From Oligoflexia bacterium (lineage in GTDB: Bacteria > Bdellovibrionota > UBA1018), in NCBI GenBank assembly GCA_903898645.1, contig CAIUGE010000056.1, positions 1-38,455 of the forward strand: a DNA stretch of 38,455 nt. Reading direction: 5' to 3'. The first letter of the stretch is position 1, and every line of letters starts with the position of its first letter. Shown piece after piece: positions 27,239-34,506 of the stretch. The notes under the pieces were generated by a model that searched no databases, was not told the origin of the DNA, and saw only the letters and a list, made by a program, of their open reading frames with translations. The position numbers and the translations under genes were made by a program.

Positions 27239-27852
27239 ATGAAAACTATTTCTTGTTTTTTGTGCTTATGCTTCTCGTGTTGACGAAGAGTTCTTTAGCG
27301 ATAGTTCCTTCGAAAGATATTGATGCTTATAAAGAAAAACTGTCTGCGCATCTTCATTCTTTATATATCTTAAAAAACAGAAAGATTTATAATTCTCATG
27401 TAACGGCTGCTAAAGGTATTGTTCTAAAGGCTGACAGTTACGTTAAAGAAAATATTCATGTAATGTTTAGGGCTGCTGATGCCGCTGCTCGCGCTGCCGC
27501 TGCCGCTGCCGCTGCCGCTGTCGGTGCTGATAAATCGCATGAAGACAAAGTTCATGATGCTGCATATGTTTCTAGTATTGCTCATGCAATTCGGGCAATT
27601 GTTCTGCAGGTTGACGCTCTCAGTGTAGTTGAGCTTAATGAGACTAAAGGGCAGTATCGATCTAGTAAAGATAGAACAGAACAGGCACGGCGGATCATTG
27701 CTGCAATGAAGAATAATGTTATAGCTTCTCACGAAGGATTTAAGATAGTTGATGACAGGGCTAAGGCGGCAGAGCGTGCTTTACATGCTGCTGTACGTGC
27801 TGCTTCAGATAGTCAAGTTGCTGGTGCTGCTGCTGACGCTGCTGGTGAGTAA
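27239..27852 (+). pseudogene. Ala-rich secreted helical protein, copy 3 (signal-peptide frame off by one T)
   Basis: The family ATG at 27239 is followed by ATTTCTTG and a T6 tract (27256-27261) where copies 1 and 2 have T7, so the ATG frame ends early. From a TTG at 27253 or ATG at 27268 the frame continues for up to 199 residues (MLLVLTKSSLA signal core, IDAYKEKLSAHLHSLY, then an AAARAAAAAAAAAVG run). Total length from ATG is 614 nt, one base short. Gain of a T would restore the full reading frame. It is shorter than copy 2 because the second helical half is missing. Could be phase-variable or a fresh pseudogene. Confidence 0.75.
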
Positions 27853-27882
27853 TTCTTTTTTATGAAATAGGTAGTATTTTTT

Positions 27883-28170
27883 ATGAGTCGTATTTGTTGG
27901 TTGGTTTTTATTTTTTTGGTTCTTTCGAGGCCTGTTCTTGCAGAAATTACTCTCGAAGAAAGACAAAGACTTCAAAATCAATTAGGTTCTATTTCAGGTG
28001 ATTGGGCTGCTGCTAGAATAGCGTCTCGAAATGCTTATCTTCAAGCGCTGAATATTTGTAATAAACATAGGGATATGTAGGCCTCTGATGAGGCTTATCG
28101 CACTTTTATGAATGCGGCAATTGCTCAGGCTTCTGTTGATCGTCAATTTCGTACTCTTACTTGCCATTGA
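27883..28170 (+). pseudogene. Small secreted helical protein with in-frame TAG
   Basis: ATG 27883 encodes a signal peptide (CWLVFIFLVLSRPVLA) and a helical Gln/Arg/Ala segment to a TAG at 28078-28080. The same frame stays open for 29 more codons (ASDEAYRTFMNAAIAQASVDRQF...) to TGA at 28168, with Ala/Arg composition unchanged. I read this as one gene with a nonsense mutation or a rare read-through. Without the stop it would be 95 residues. It lies 30 bp after copy 3 and has no SD. Confidence 0.6.
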
Positions 28171-28195
28171 TCAGGCATGTGTGTGCTCTATGCTG

Positions 28196-28224
28196 TTTAC
28201 AGAATGTTTGTTATGGAGTAGAAT
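28196..28224 (+). promoter_or_regulatory. Promoter of the 221-residue Ala-rich gene, leaderless geometry
   Basis: TTTACA (28196-28201), 17-bp spacer, TAGAAT (28219-28224), six bases, ATG at 28231. The same -35 and the same -10-to-ATG distance recur as in the tandem copies, although the gene body is different. Confidence 0.65.
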
Positions 28225-28230
28225 CCTTGG

Positions 28231-28896
28231 ATGAAAATGAGTTCTGTTGTCTTGGGTTTTTTCTTTATAGTGGGGGGTCGTGTTTTGGCGCAGACACCTG
28301 GAAGGTGCGATCGTGAGGTTGTGGCTGCAAGGGCTGCGGCTTTTGATGCTGCTGCTGCTATTGCTATTCCTGAGGCTGCGCTTCGAGCTGAAATTATGCG
28401 CCGTGCTGGTGTGCGTGCCGAGGCTGCTCATGCTGCAGCTATTCGTGCTACTGTAGTTGACGATATTTGTGTTGCTGCTACCGAGGCTGCTTCGGCCAGT
28501 GTGGCAGCTTATATTGCGGCTTTTGATGCTGTTGGTGCGGCTTCACCAGCTATAGCGCAGGCTGCTGCTACGCGTGCACAAGCCGCTTGTCATGGAGCTG
28601 ATCGCGCTACGGAGAGAGCCCGTATTGCAGTTGATCATGACTTTGAGGCTAGACGTTTTTTTAATGCTACTATGATGTGCGCTGATATGGCAGCTGGTGC
28701 TGCGGATATTGCTATCAGTGCTGCTGCATATATGGCGGAAGATGGTATTGCTGTTCATCGCGCTGTAAGACGCACGCAGCTTGCTTATGATGAGGCGGTC
28801 CGTCGTGTTGCTTTTTCTGTTGATGGAGATGCTGTATTTTGTCTTGCCATTGCGACTGCAATTCACGCGATTGTCCACACGTATGCCCTCCGTTAA
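28231..28896 (+). CDS. Ala/Arg-rich secreted helical protein (221 aa)
   Basis: A signal peptide with an Ala-x-Ala-like cleavage site (FFFIVGGRVLA/QTPG) is followed by about 200 residues with ~40% Ala and periodic Arg/Asp. Residues ~83-190 share a module with the next gene: AAFDAVGAASP...AAATRAQAACHGADRA and later AAGAADIAISAAAYMA (compare ALDAIEAESP...AAADRAQAAHTEAAR and AARAADVAISAAASIT). Ala codons are nearly all GCT/GCG. The module spacing suggests helix-hairpin-like segments. No known domain; likely exported. Distinct sub-family from the tandem copies. Confidence 0.8.
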   Translation: MKMSSVVLGFFFIVGGRVLAQTPGRCDREVVAARAAAFDAAAAIAIPEAALRAEIMRRAGVRAEAAHAAAIRATVVDDICVAATEAASASVAAYIAAFDAVGAASPAIAQAAATRAQAACHGADRATERARIAVDHDFEARRFFNATMMCADMAAGAADIAISAAAYMAEDGIAVHRAVRRTQLAYDEAVRRVAFSVDGDAVFCLAIATAIHAIVHTYALR

Positions 28897-28905
28897 TGTA
28901 TAATT

Positions 28906-28934
28906 TTTACAAATTTTTTGTGCTGGGGTAGCGT
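28906..28934 (+). promoter_or_regulatory. Weak candidate promoter of the 426-residue Ala-rich gene
   Basis: TTTACA (28906-28911) is identical to the other family -35 boxes; 17 bp later TAGCGT (28929-28934) matches the -10 in three of six positions, seven bases before the ATG at 28942. Confidence 0.35.
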
Positions 28935-28941
28935 ACTAGAT

Positions 28942-30222
28942 ATGCAGATGCTGGCTCTATTTTTTGGCTTAGGAACAGGTTCGTTTTGGTCTTTGGTATC
29001 GGTGCCGGAGATAGGTGGATCAAGAAATGCTTATGAGGCCACTATTTTTCGTGCGGCTTCTGCTCGTGTACATGTCGTTGCTGCTGCTTATGATGCTCTG
29101 ATTGCTGCCTCTCCTGAGCGTGCGCATTCTGCAGCGGTTCGAGCTCTTTTATACTATCATGAAGCCCGGGTTGCTGATGCTGGGAATATATATACTGCTA
29201 TTGCTGAGTGTGTTGCCCAGAGTGCACTTGCAAGTGCCGCTGCTCTTGATGCATCAGCAACTTGTTGTGCTCGTGTAGCTCATGAAGCGGCGCATCGTGC
29301 TGAAGTTGCAGCTAGAGCTGCTGCTGCTGCTGCTCGTACTGCTCACCCTAGTTCCTGTAGTGCTCTTGTTTTTCTTGAGGTTTATGTTTCCGCTACCCGT
29401 GTTGCTGCTCAAAGAGCACTTACGAGTGCTGCTGCTCTTGATGCTATTGAAGCAGAGTCGCCTCGTGCTGCTCGTGCTGCCGCTGATCGCGCACAGGCAG
29501 CTCATACTGAAGCAGCGCGCACTCTTGCGAGTATGCGTGCTGCGGCGAGCTATGTTGACATTGCCGACATTACTCGTCTGGTCGACAGTATTGTTATCCA
29601 CAATGCAGTGGCGGCTCGTGCCGCTGATGTTGCTATTAGTGCTGCTGCAAGTATAACGGCAAGTAATGCGGCAGCTGTTATCACTTCTTCTCTGGCCCGT
29701 GCACGTATTGCTGCCAATTGTGCTCGCCGTGCTAGGGATGCGGCACAGCTTGCTGCAATGCGCATAGAGGATGCGAGTAATGATGCGGGAGATGTCGTCA
29801 GTAATGTTATGGTAACGATAGCTAGTCTCCCTGCTGCGGAGAGTCATACTGAAGCTGCTCATCGTATTCATATTTTGCGTATCCCTATGCTCCATTTTGT
29901 TTCCGCTCTTGATGTGCGTGATATCGTAGACGCCTATGCTGCTGTTTCGGCAGCTGCAGCTGCCCGTGCTGCTGTGAATGTTGCAGCAATCATTGCTGCT
30001 CATACGGAAGAGGCTTGCGATGATGCTGTCAATGCTGCTTCTCAAGCTGAAGCTATTCGTGCACGAGCGGCTATTCGTGCGGAACGGGTGAGTGGGGCTC
30101 CGGCTGCACGATTTGCTGAGTTTTCTTATGATCTTGTGACGCGTCTTGTAATTGTTGCCGAGGCTCATGCTGCTGCTGCTGTCAATGTTGCTAGGGTATC
30201 AAGGACGGCTGCTGGCGGTTAA
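28942..30222 (+). CDS. Ala/Arg-rich secreted helical protein (426 aa)
   Basis: I start at ATG 28942 (MQMLALFFGLGTGSFWSLVS hydrophobic signal); a TTG at 28918 would put a polar tail before the signal. The mature part repeats the SP-AARAAADRAQAAH module at least twice (around residues 45-130 and 150-235 of the mature reading) and contains pairs of Cys in the middle. Charged positions are Arg, Asp, Glu and His in an Ala background. The stop overlaps the stop of the opposite-strand lipoprotein gene by two bases. Probable helical, exported structural or adhesive protein; function unknown. Confidence 0.78.
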   Translation: MQMLALFFGLGTGSFWSLVSVPEIGGSRNAYEATIFRAASARVHVVAAAYDALIAASPERAHSAAVRALLYYHEARVADAGNIYTAIAECVAQSALASAAALDASATCCARVAHEAAHRAEVAARAAAAAARTAHPSSCSALVFLEVYVSATRVAAQRALTSAAALDAIEAESPRAARAAADRAQAAHTEAARTLASMRAAASYVDIADITRLVDSIVIHNAVAARAADVAISAAASITASNAAAVITSSLARARIAANCARRARDAAQLAAMRIEDASNDAGDVVSNVMVTIASLPAAESHTEAAHRIHILRIPMLHFVSALDVRDIVDAYAAVSAAAAARAAVNVAAIIAAHTEEACDDAVNAASQAEAIRARAAIRAERVSGAPAARFAEFSYDLVTRLVIVAEAHAAAAVNVARVSRTAAGG

Positions 30223-30770
30223 TGTATCTGGGATGAGCATTGCTTAAAGATAGGCTCGAGTGTTTCAAATGTCATAGCTTCAAGGAGACGGAGGGGTGGG
30301 GTGTGCTCTTCGGTTGGGAGCTTGATCTGTTTTGTCATGTCAAAGGGGTGGACTGTTTTGGTTTGGGTTGTGAGGTCAATAACGGTAATAGAACCTGCTA
30401 TATGGGCATCATGAATACGCATCTTTGAAAGATGATCAGTGACGCCTGAGCCAGTTTCAGCTGCAAGTTGGGTGTCGTTTTCAGTATGGACCAGGTCATG
30501 TCCAGTGCGAGTGTTGATTGAAAAAATATCCATGGAAGCGCAAAATGCAAAGCGTGCGCCTTCAATGGGTTCGTAAACACATGGAGTATTGGTGTCCCGC
30601 CTAGGCAAGATCTCAAATGAGCCCTCAGTGTCAATGAATCGAAGGAGCGCGACTTCTAAAATGCGCTTTGAGGTATCAGTGCCTGAAAGCGATTGGAGCG
30701 CAACGTATGTGTGCTTCAGTGGAGCGCTGCTGCATGCACTAAGGAGTATGAATAAGAATCTTAACGTCAT
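30219..30770 (-). CDS. Putative lipoprotein
   Basis: 183 residues. The N-terminus MTLRFLFILLSACSS is a type II signal peptide with lipobox LSAC, so C13 is the likely lipidated residue and the protein sits in a membrane leaflet. The remainder is mixed alpha/beta with no motif I recognise. The ATG at 30770 lies inside the end of the zinc-ribbon gene; an in-frame GTG/ATG at 30788 would place MRWSFV before the signal. The pair forms a small operon opposite uvrC. Confidence 0.75.
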   Translation of the reverse strand: MTLRFLFILLSACSSAPLKHTYVALQSLSGTDTSKRILEVALLRFIDTEGSFEILPRRDTNTPCVYEPIEGARFAFCASMDIFSINTRTGHDLVHTENDTQLAAETGSGVTDHLSKMRIHDAHIAGSITVIDLTTQTKTVHPFDMTKQIKLPTEEHTPPLRLLEAMTFETLEPIFKQCSSQIH

Positions 30771-31143
30771 GACGAAAGACCACCTCAATTTTATTGGGAT
30801 AAATCAGTTTCCCAATAATGCCGTCTCCAAATGTCGGGTGCTGGATCTTGTCGCCAAGATCAAAAGCCTTTTTGAGGCCGTAGGGTTTGAGCGCCACGTC
30901 TTTATGAGAATGCATAAGCTTTTCCCATTCGAGTTCGATAGAGTGCGAAGCACTATGATCCACTTTTGGTGCTGAGGCTTTTTTTGGAGCCTTGAGGCCC
31001 TTAGGTGCGCGGTACAGATGCTCTTTCTCACATGTCAGGCATTGTACCTTAGCGATCTTGTCAGCTTTCATAGCGACGACAATGTGGTTAAGGTCCATCT
31101 TGCAGCTTGTGCAATAGGCAATCGTTTCGCTGGCAACTGTCAT
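30739..31143 (-). CDS. Zinc-ribbon protein with C-terminal Tudor-like module
   Basis: 134 residues. C11-x2-C14 and C35-x2-C38 form a zinc ribbon; a Lys/Ala/Pro-rich linker follows, then Y-G-L-K-K-A-F-D-L-G-D-K-I-Q-HPTFGDGI, a block I know from uncharacterised proteins in Myxococcota, Desulfobacterota and Bdellovibrionota that ends with an 'E-V-F...-L-I-H' strand. The same GDxI.HPxFGxG pattern occurs in the C-terminal Tudor-like domain of UvrD/PcrA helicases. I infer nucleic-acid or RNAP contact. AAGGAG lies 6 nt before the ATG at 31143. Divergent from uvrC with a 44-bp gap. Confidence 0.75.
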   Translation of the reverse strand: MTVASETIAYCTSCKMDLNHIVVAMKADKIAKVQCLTCEKEHLYRAPKGLKAPKKASAPKVDHSASHSIELEWEKLMHSHKDVALKPYGLKKAFDLGDKIQHPTFGDGIIGKLIYPNKIEVVFRHDVKILIHTP

Positions 31144-31173
31144 TCGGGGCTCCTTTTGATACTCATATAGGTG

Positions 31174-31179
31174 TACAAT
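31174..31179 (+). promoter_or_regulatory. Candidate -10 box of uvrC, eight bases before ATG
   Basis: TACAAT ends eight bases before the ATG at 31188. No good -35 lies at 16-18 bp (TCCTTT). No SD directly precedes uvrC, so a leaderless transcript is possible. Confidence 0.35.
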
Positions 31180-31187
31180 CTTTTGGG

Positions 31188-32795
31188 ATGAAAAAGCAAG
31201 ATGAACTTCATGCTGAGGCGCGTTCAGCAACGCAGTTGCCTGGCGTTTACCTGATGAAGGATGTCCGTCAACATGTTGTGTATGTTGGGAAGGCAAAGAA
31301 TCTGAGGAATCGGCTCAGCTCTTATTTTGCTCATGAACATAACGATCCGAAGACGCGTGTTTTGGTCAAAATTGTCGCATCCTATGACGTCCTTGTGACA
31401 GAAAGTGAGACGGAGGCCTTACTGTTAGAGGCGACGCTTATCAAAAAGTATCGGCCACGGTTCAATATTCGGCTGAAAGATGATAAGGCCTACCCCTATC
31501 TGAGGATTGATCGAGGGTCTTTTCCTCGACTTACTGTGACGAGACAGCGGCCAGATGATGGGTCTCGGTATTTTGGTCCTTTCCCGTCGGCGTGGGCTGC
31601 GCGGACGGTTGCGCATGTGATAACTGTGCATTTGGGTCTGCGTGATTGTTCTGATAATGCGTTTCGTCATCGTTCGAGGCCTTGCATGTTGTACGAAATG
31701 AAGCAGTGTGTAGCGCCTTGCGTTGGGTATGTCGATACGTACCAAGCGCTTGTGCATGAGGCAGAGGCAATTTTGAGTGGTTCCTCGCAAGTAGTACAAA
31801 GAGCATTAGAAACACAGATGGAGCAGGCAATTTTTGAAGAGGCCTTTGAGCAGGCAGGGGTGGTGCGGGATCAGCTCATGGCGCTTGAGCTTGTGATGCG
31901 GATGCAAAGTGCTGTGGATGCGAACAATACACAGAGAAGTCAAGATATTCTGGCATGCCATGCTATGCACGGTATGCGGATCATGGTGAGGGAAGGGCGC
32001 GTGGTAGGCTCGCAGCATGTGGTTTTTGAGGACATGGATGAGGTCAGTGTCCCCGAGCTTCTGCGTGTTTTTATCTTGCAGAAGTGTCTTGAGTCGCCTC
32101 CAGATGAGGTCATTGTTGCTACTATGCCAGATGAATCAGAGTTGATTCAGCAAACACTGCCGGTACGCCTTCCTCAAGGTGAGTACGAGGAGCAGCTTCT
32201 GCGTGTTGCTCTTCTGAATGCTGTGCATGCTGAAAAAACGCATCAGAAGCAGCATCCTTTGCGCTCTTTGGAGGAGGCGCAAAGTGTTCTTGGTATGAAA
32301 GATTTGCCGCGTCGTATTGAGTGTTATGATATCTCGAATTTACAGGGAGATGATGCAGTGGCATCACGTGTCGTATTTATTGATGCACGTGCTGAGCCAT
32401 CGCTGTACCGCAGATATAAGATGGAAGGGGAGCAAAATGATTTTGCCATGATGAGGCAGGTGCTGATGAGACGTTTTGCTCGGACTGAGGATACATTTCC
32501 TGAGCTTGTTGTCGTTGATGGGGGTAAGGGTCAACTCGCGCAGGCGGTGATGGTACTCAGCGAGGTAGGGTTTCAAGGTTCTGTTGTCGGATTAGCAAAA
32601 GCTCGCACCGAGTCTATGTTTCGAAGCAGTGAAGTATGTGCATCATCAGAGCGTCTTTTTGTTCCTGGAAGAAAAAATCCTATTTTATTAAAACCTGGGA
32701 CGGCACTGTTTCAGCTTATGACAAGTGTGCGAGATGAGGCGCATCGTTTTGCTCTTGCCTATAATCGTGCCTTAAGACGAAAACGATTCACCTAG
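31188..32795 (+). CDS. uvrC: Excinuclease ABC subunit C lacking the C-terminal HhH2 domain
   Basis: 535 residues; UvrC is usually ~600. The GIY-YIG nuclease (GVYLM...HVVYVGKAKNLRNRL), the Cys-rich SRPCMLYEMKQCVAPCVG, a UVR-like helix (MEQAIFEEAFEQAGVVRDQL) and the RNase H-like second nuclease (ECYDISNLQG, VVVDGGKGQLAQA, FVPGRKNPILLKPG, VRDEAHRFAL) are all present. The protein ends at RRKRFT, exactly where the tandem helix-hairpin-helix domain normally follows, and nothing in the next bases resembles it. The 31188 ATG fits the family start; 31107 would add 27 residues. HhH2 helps bind DNA for the 5' incision in E. coli. Confidence 0.92.
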   Translation: MKKQDELHAEARSATQLPGVYLMKDVRQHVVYVGKAKNLRNRLSSYFAHEHNDPKTRVLVKIVASYDVLVTESETEALLLEATLIKKYRPRFNIRLKDDKAYPYLRIDRGSFPRLTVTRQRPDDGSRYFGPFPSAWAARTVAHVITVHLGLRDCSDNAFRHRSRPCMLYEMKQCVAPCVGYVDTYQALVHEAEAILSGSSQVVQRALETQMEQAIFEEAFEQAGVVRDQLMALELVMRMQSAVDANNTQRSQDILACHAMHGMRIMVREGRVVGSQHVVFEDMDEVSVPELLRVFILQKCLESPPDEVIVATMPDESELIQQTLPVRLPQGEYEEQLLRVALLNAVHAEKTHQKQHPLRSLEEAQSVLGMKDLPRRIECYDISNLQGDDAVASRVVFIDARAEPSLYRRYKMEGEQNDFAMMRQVLMRRFARTEDTFPELVVVDGGKGQLAQAVMVLSEVGFQGSVVGLAKARTESMFRSSEVCASSERLFVPGRKNPILLKPGTALFQLMTSVRDEAHRFALAYNRALRRKRFT

Positions 32796-32831
32796 GCTAA
32801 TATATCAAAAAATGTGTGCCATATTATGGGC

Positions 32832-32860
32832 TTGGCTTAAGTAACACGACATGTTAAAGT
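32832..32860 (+). promoter_or_regulatory. Candidate promoter of the 432-residue Ala-rich gene
   Basis: TTGGCT (32832-32837), 17-bp spacer, TAAAGT (32855-32860), eight bases, ATG at 32869. Again no SD. Confidence 0.45.
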
Positions 32861-32868
32861 GTTGTGAT

Positions 32869-34167
32869 ATGAAAACAGTGTGTGGGTGGTGGTTTTTTCT
32901 CTGCTTGGGTCAGGTTTTAGCAGGGCAGTTTGACGAAGTAATAAGTGAGCGTGATGCGGATAATCATAGAGACAGGGTACGTGCTGATCATTTTTGTATA
33001 ATGACTCGGGTTGAGGTTGGTCAAGCTCTAAGTGCTGATTCTCTTGTTGTTGCCAAGGAGGCGTTACGCCGTGCGGTTGTCTCGCGCGATGGGGCTATTG
33101 CTGCCGCCGTTGCTATTTGTGATCGTGCTGGTGACGCTACTGTTGCTAATCTTCATGCTGCTCTTGCTACAAGTGCTGTGGCTAGTGCCATAGCTCATGT
33201 AGAGGCTTATACTGCTGCTGTTTTTCCTTCTGGTGCATCTGCTTCTGCTGCGCGTGCTCGTGTTGCCTGTGCTTCTGCTGCGCGTGCTAAACTGGCCTGC
33301 GACGCTGCTGCGCGTCAGTACCTTATTCGTTCTGCTTCTGCACGTGCCGTTAATGCCGACCTCCCTGATTGGGGTCTTGTTGCAGTCTATTTGGCCAAAG
33401 TTGCTCGTGTGTACGTCACCAGCGCCGCTGTGGCTGCTGCGAGCGCTGCGACGCAGGCTGCTGCAGTCGTTGCCTCTCCTGATGCTGCGCGTATTGCTAC
33501 TGCTACTGCCATCACTGCTTTTGAACGATTATCCTTAGCTTCAGCTGCTGCTACTGCTGCTTCTACTACTGCGGATGCGCTTGCTGCTAGTATTAATAAT
33601 GCTCGTGCTGCCCGTATTATTGCTGCTGACCTTACTGGTGTTGCTCGAATTGTTTCTGCTGCTCGTTCTGCCGCTACTGCGGCGACTATTGCTGCGAGCG
33701 TTGCTGTTAGTGCTGCTGCAAGCGCCACCGCGAATGTTGAAGCTGCTGGTGATGAAGCCGATGCTGCGTTTGTTCTTGTGTATGAGTCCTATGCTGCGTC
33801 AATGGGTTTTGCACATGCCGCTCGTCAGGGGTCTGACCCCGCTCTAGTTGCTCGTACTACAGTTGATGCTAATGCTGCTTTCTGTATGCTGTATGTCGCT
33901 GATGCGCATACTGCTGTTGCTCATGCTGCTGCCATCCGTGCTGCTGCTGTCGTTTCTCCCACGGTTGCCCATGCTGTCGATGTGCATGCCGAAGCTCGTC
34001 GCGTTGTGGCAGCTCGTGCCGCATTAGTTGATTTTGTTGCACGTGCTCGTCAGGCTTCACAGGCTGAGATTATCCATATTGCGGAAGCTGCACTTGTTAC
34101 TCTTGATCGTCTTGGCACTATGGTGACTGCCCACGCTGCTATTGTTGACGCGACTTGTGCAATGTGA
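32869..34167 (+). CDS. Ala-rich secreted helical protein (432 aa)
   Basis: Signal peptide MKTVCGWWFFLCLGQVLA is followed by a mature protein with extremely high Ala content. Segments such as SGASASAARARVACASAARAK and SPDAARIATATAITAF recall the SP...A-x-A-x-R modules of the two upstream Ala/Arg-rich genes, as do LVAVYLAKVARVYVTSAAVAAAS. An in-frame ATG at 32851 would add a non-signal tail and is rejected. GCT codons dominate. It is separated from the main cluster by lipoprotein, zinc-ribbon and uvrC genes, so it is a dispersed family member. Function unknown. Confidence 0.8.
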   Translation: MKTVCGWWFFLCLGQVLAGQFDEVISERDADNHRDRVRADHFCIMTRVEVGQALSADSLVVAKEALRRAVVSRDGAIAAAVAICDRAGDATVANLHAALATSAVASAIAHVEAYTAAVFPSGASASAARARVACASAARAKLACDAAARQYLIRSASARAVNADLPDWGLVAVYLAKVARVYVTSAAVAAASAATQAAAVVASPDAARIATATAITAFERLSLASAAATAASTTADALAASINNARAARIIAADLTGVARIVSAARSAATAATIAASVAVSAAASATANVEAAGDEADAAFVLVYESYAASMGFAHAARQGSDPALVARTTVDANAAFCMLYVADAHTAVAHAAAIRAAAVVSPTVAHAVDVHAEARRVVAARAALVDFVARARQASQAEIIHIAEAALVTLDRLGTMVTAHAAIVDATCAM

Positions 34168-34243
34168 AGTGCTTTGCCTAGTTTTTTTTACCTGTTGAGT
34201 TCTTCTAGAAGAGGCCCGAAAGGGTAATATCTGGAGGATATCA

Positions 34244-34477
34244 GTGTACGATAAAAAGCCACCACAAGATGAAGAGGATTTACTCTTTTTACAGCCGGCT
34301 GACGTTATGTACTATGGCGTGCCAAATGACATTGTGCGCCGAACAACGAAATGCCAGTGTGGAGGGTTTTTGCATTTTACGCATCTGACAGATTTTGCCA
34401 AGCAGAGGACACTTGAGACTGTGAGTTGCCCAGAATGTGCCATTGAACGTCAAAGGCAGATGCACCGCTTGCATTAG
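34244..34477 (+). CDS. Small CxC/CxxC zinc-binding-like protein
   Basis: 77 residues. Start GTG with GGAGG 7 nt upstream. The first 30 residues are acidic, then C37-x-C39 and C62-x2-C65 with His residues between, consistent with a zinc finger or ribbon. No family recognised. It lies 76 bp after the Ala-rich gene and 30 bp before the next gene; TAATAT at 34225-34230 may be its -10 box. The conserved-looking SD and dense sequence favour a real gene. Confidence 0.65.
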   Translation: MYDKKPPQDEEDLLFLQPADVMYYGVPNDIVRRTTKCQCGGFLHFTHLTDFAKQRTLETVSCPECAIERQRQMHRLH

Positions 34478-34498
34478 TGTGCTGGAGCAGAGTATAAT
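34469..34498 (+). promoter_or_regulatory. Promoter upstream of the queA transcription unit, leaderless geometry
   Basis: TTGCAT (34469-34474), 18-bp spacer, perfect TATAAT (34493-34498), then eight bases to the ATG at 34507. No SD. It lies over the stop codon of the preceding small gene. Confidence 0.55.
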
Positions 34499-34506
34499 TT
34501 AAGACC

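Noticed and set aside
26778-27239. 153-residue minus-strand frame
   Set aside because: Mostly antisense to the uvrB stub and relic; it does not persist as a frame in the homologous block 25060-25670.
24209-28170. Alternative genetic code explaining internal stops
   Set aside because: TAA, TAG and TGA all terminate conserved genes in this window, and the breaks include frameshifts.
29254-30168. 304-residue minus-strand open frame
   Set aside because: Antisense shadow of the Ala-rich gene; the GCT/GCA-biased codons rarely give stops on the other strand. Composition is Ser/Arg/Asn low complexity with no start signal.
33233-33847. Poly-Leu/Ala frames in and opposite the 432-residue gene
   Set aside because: They result from GCT repeats read in shifted frames; no start context.
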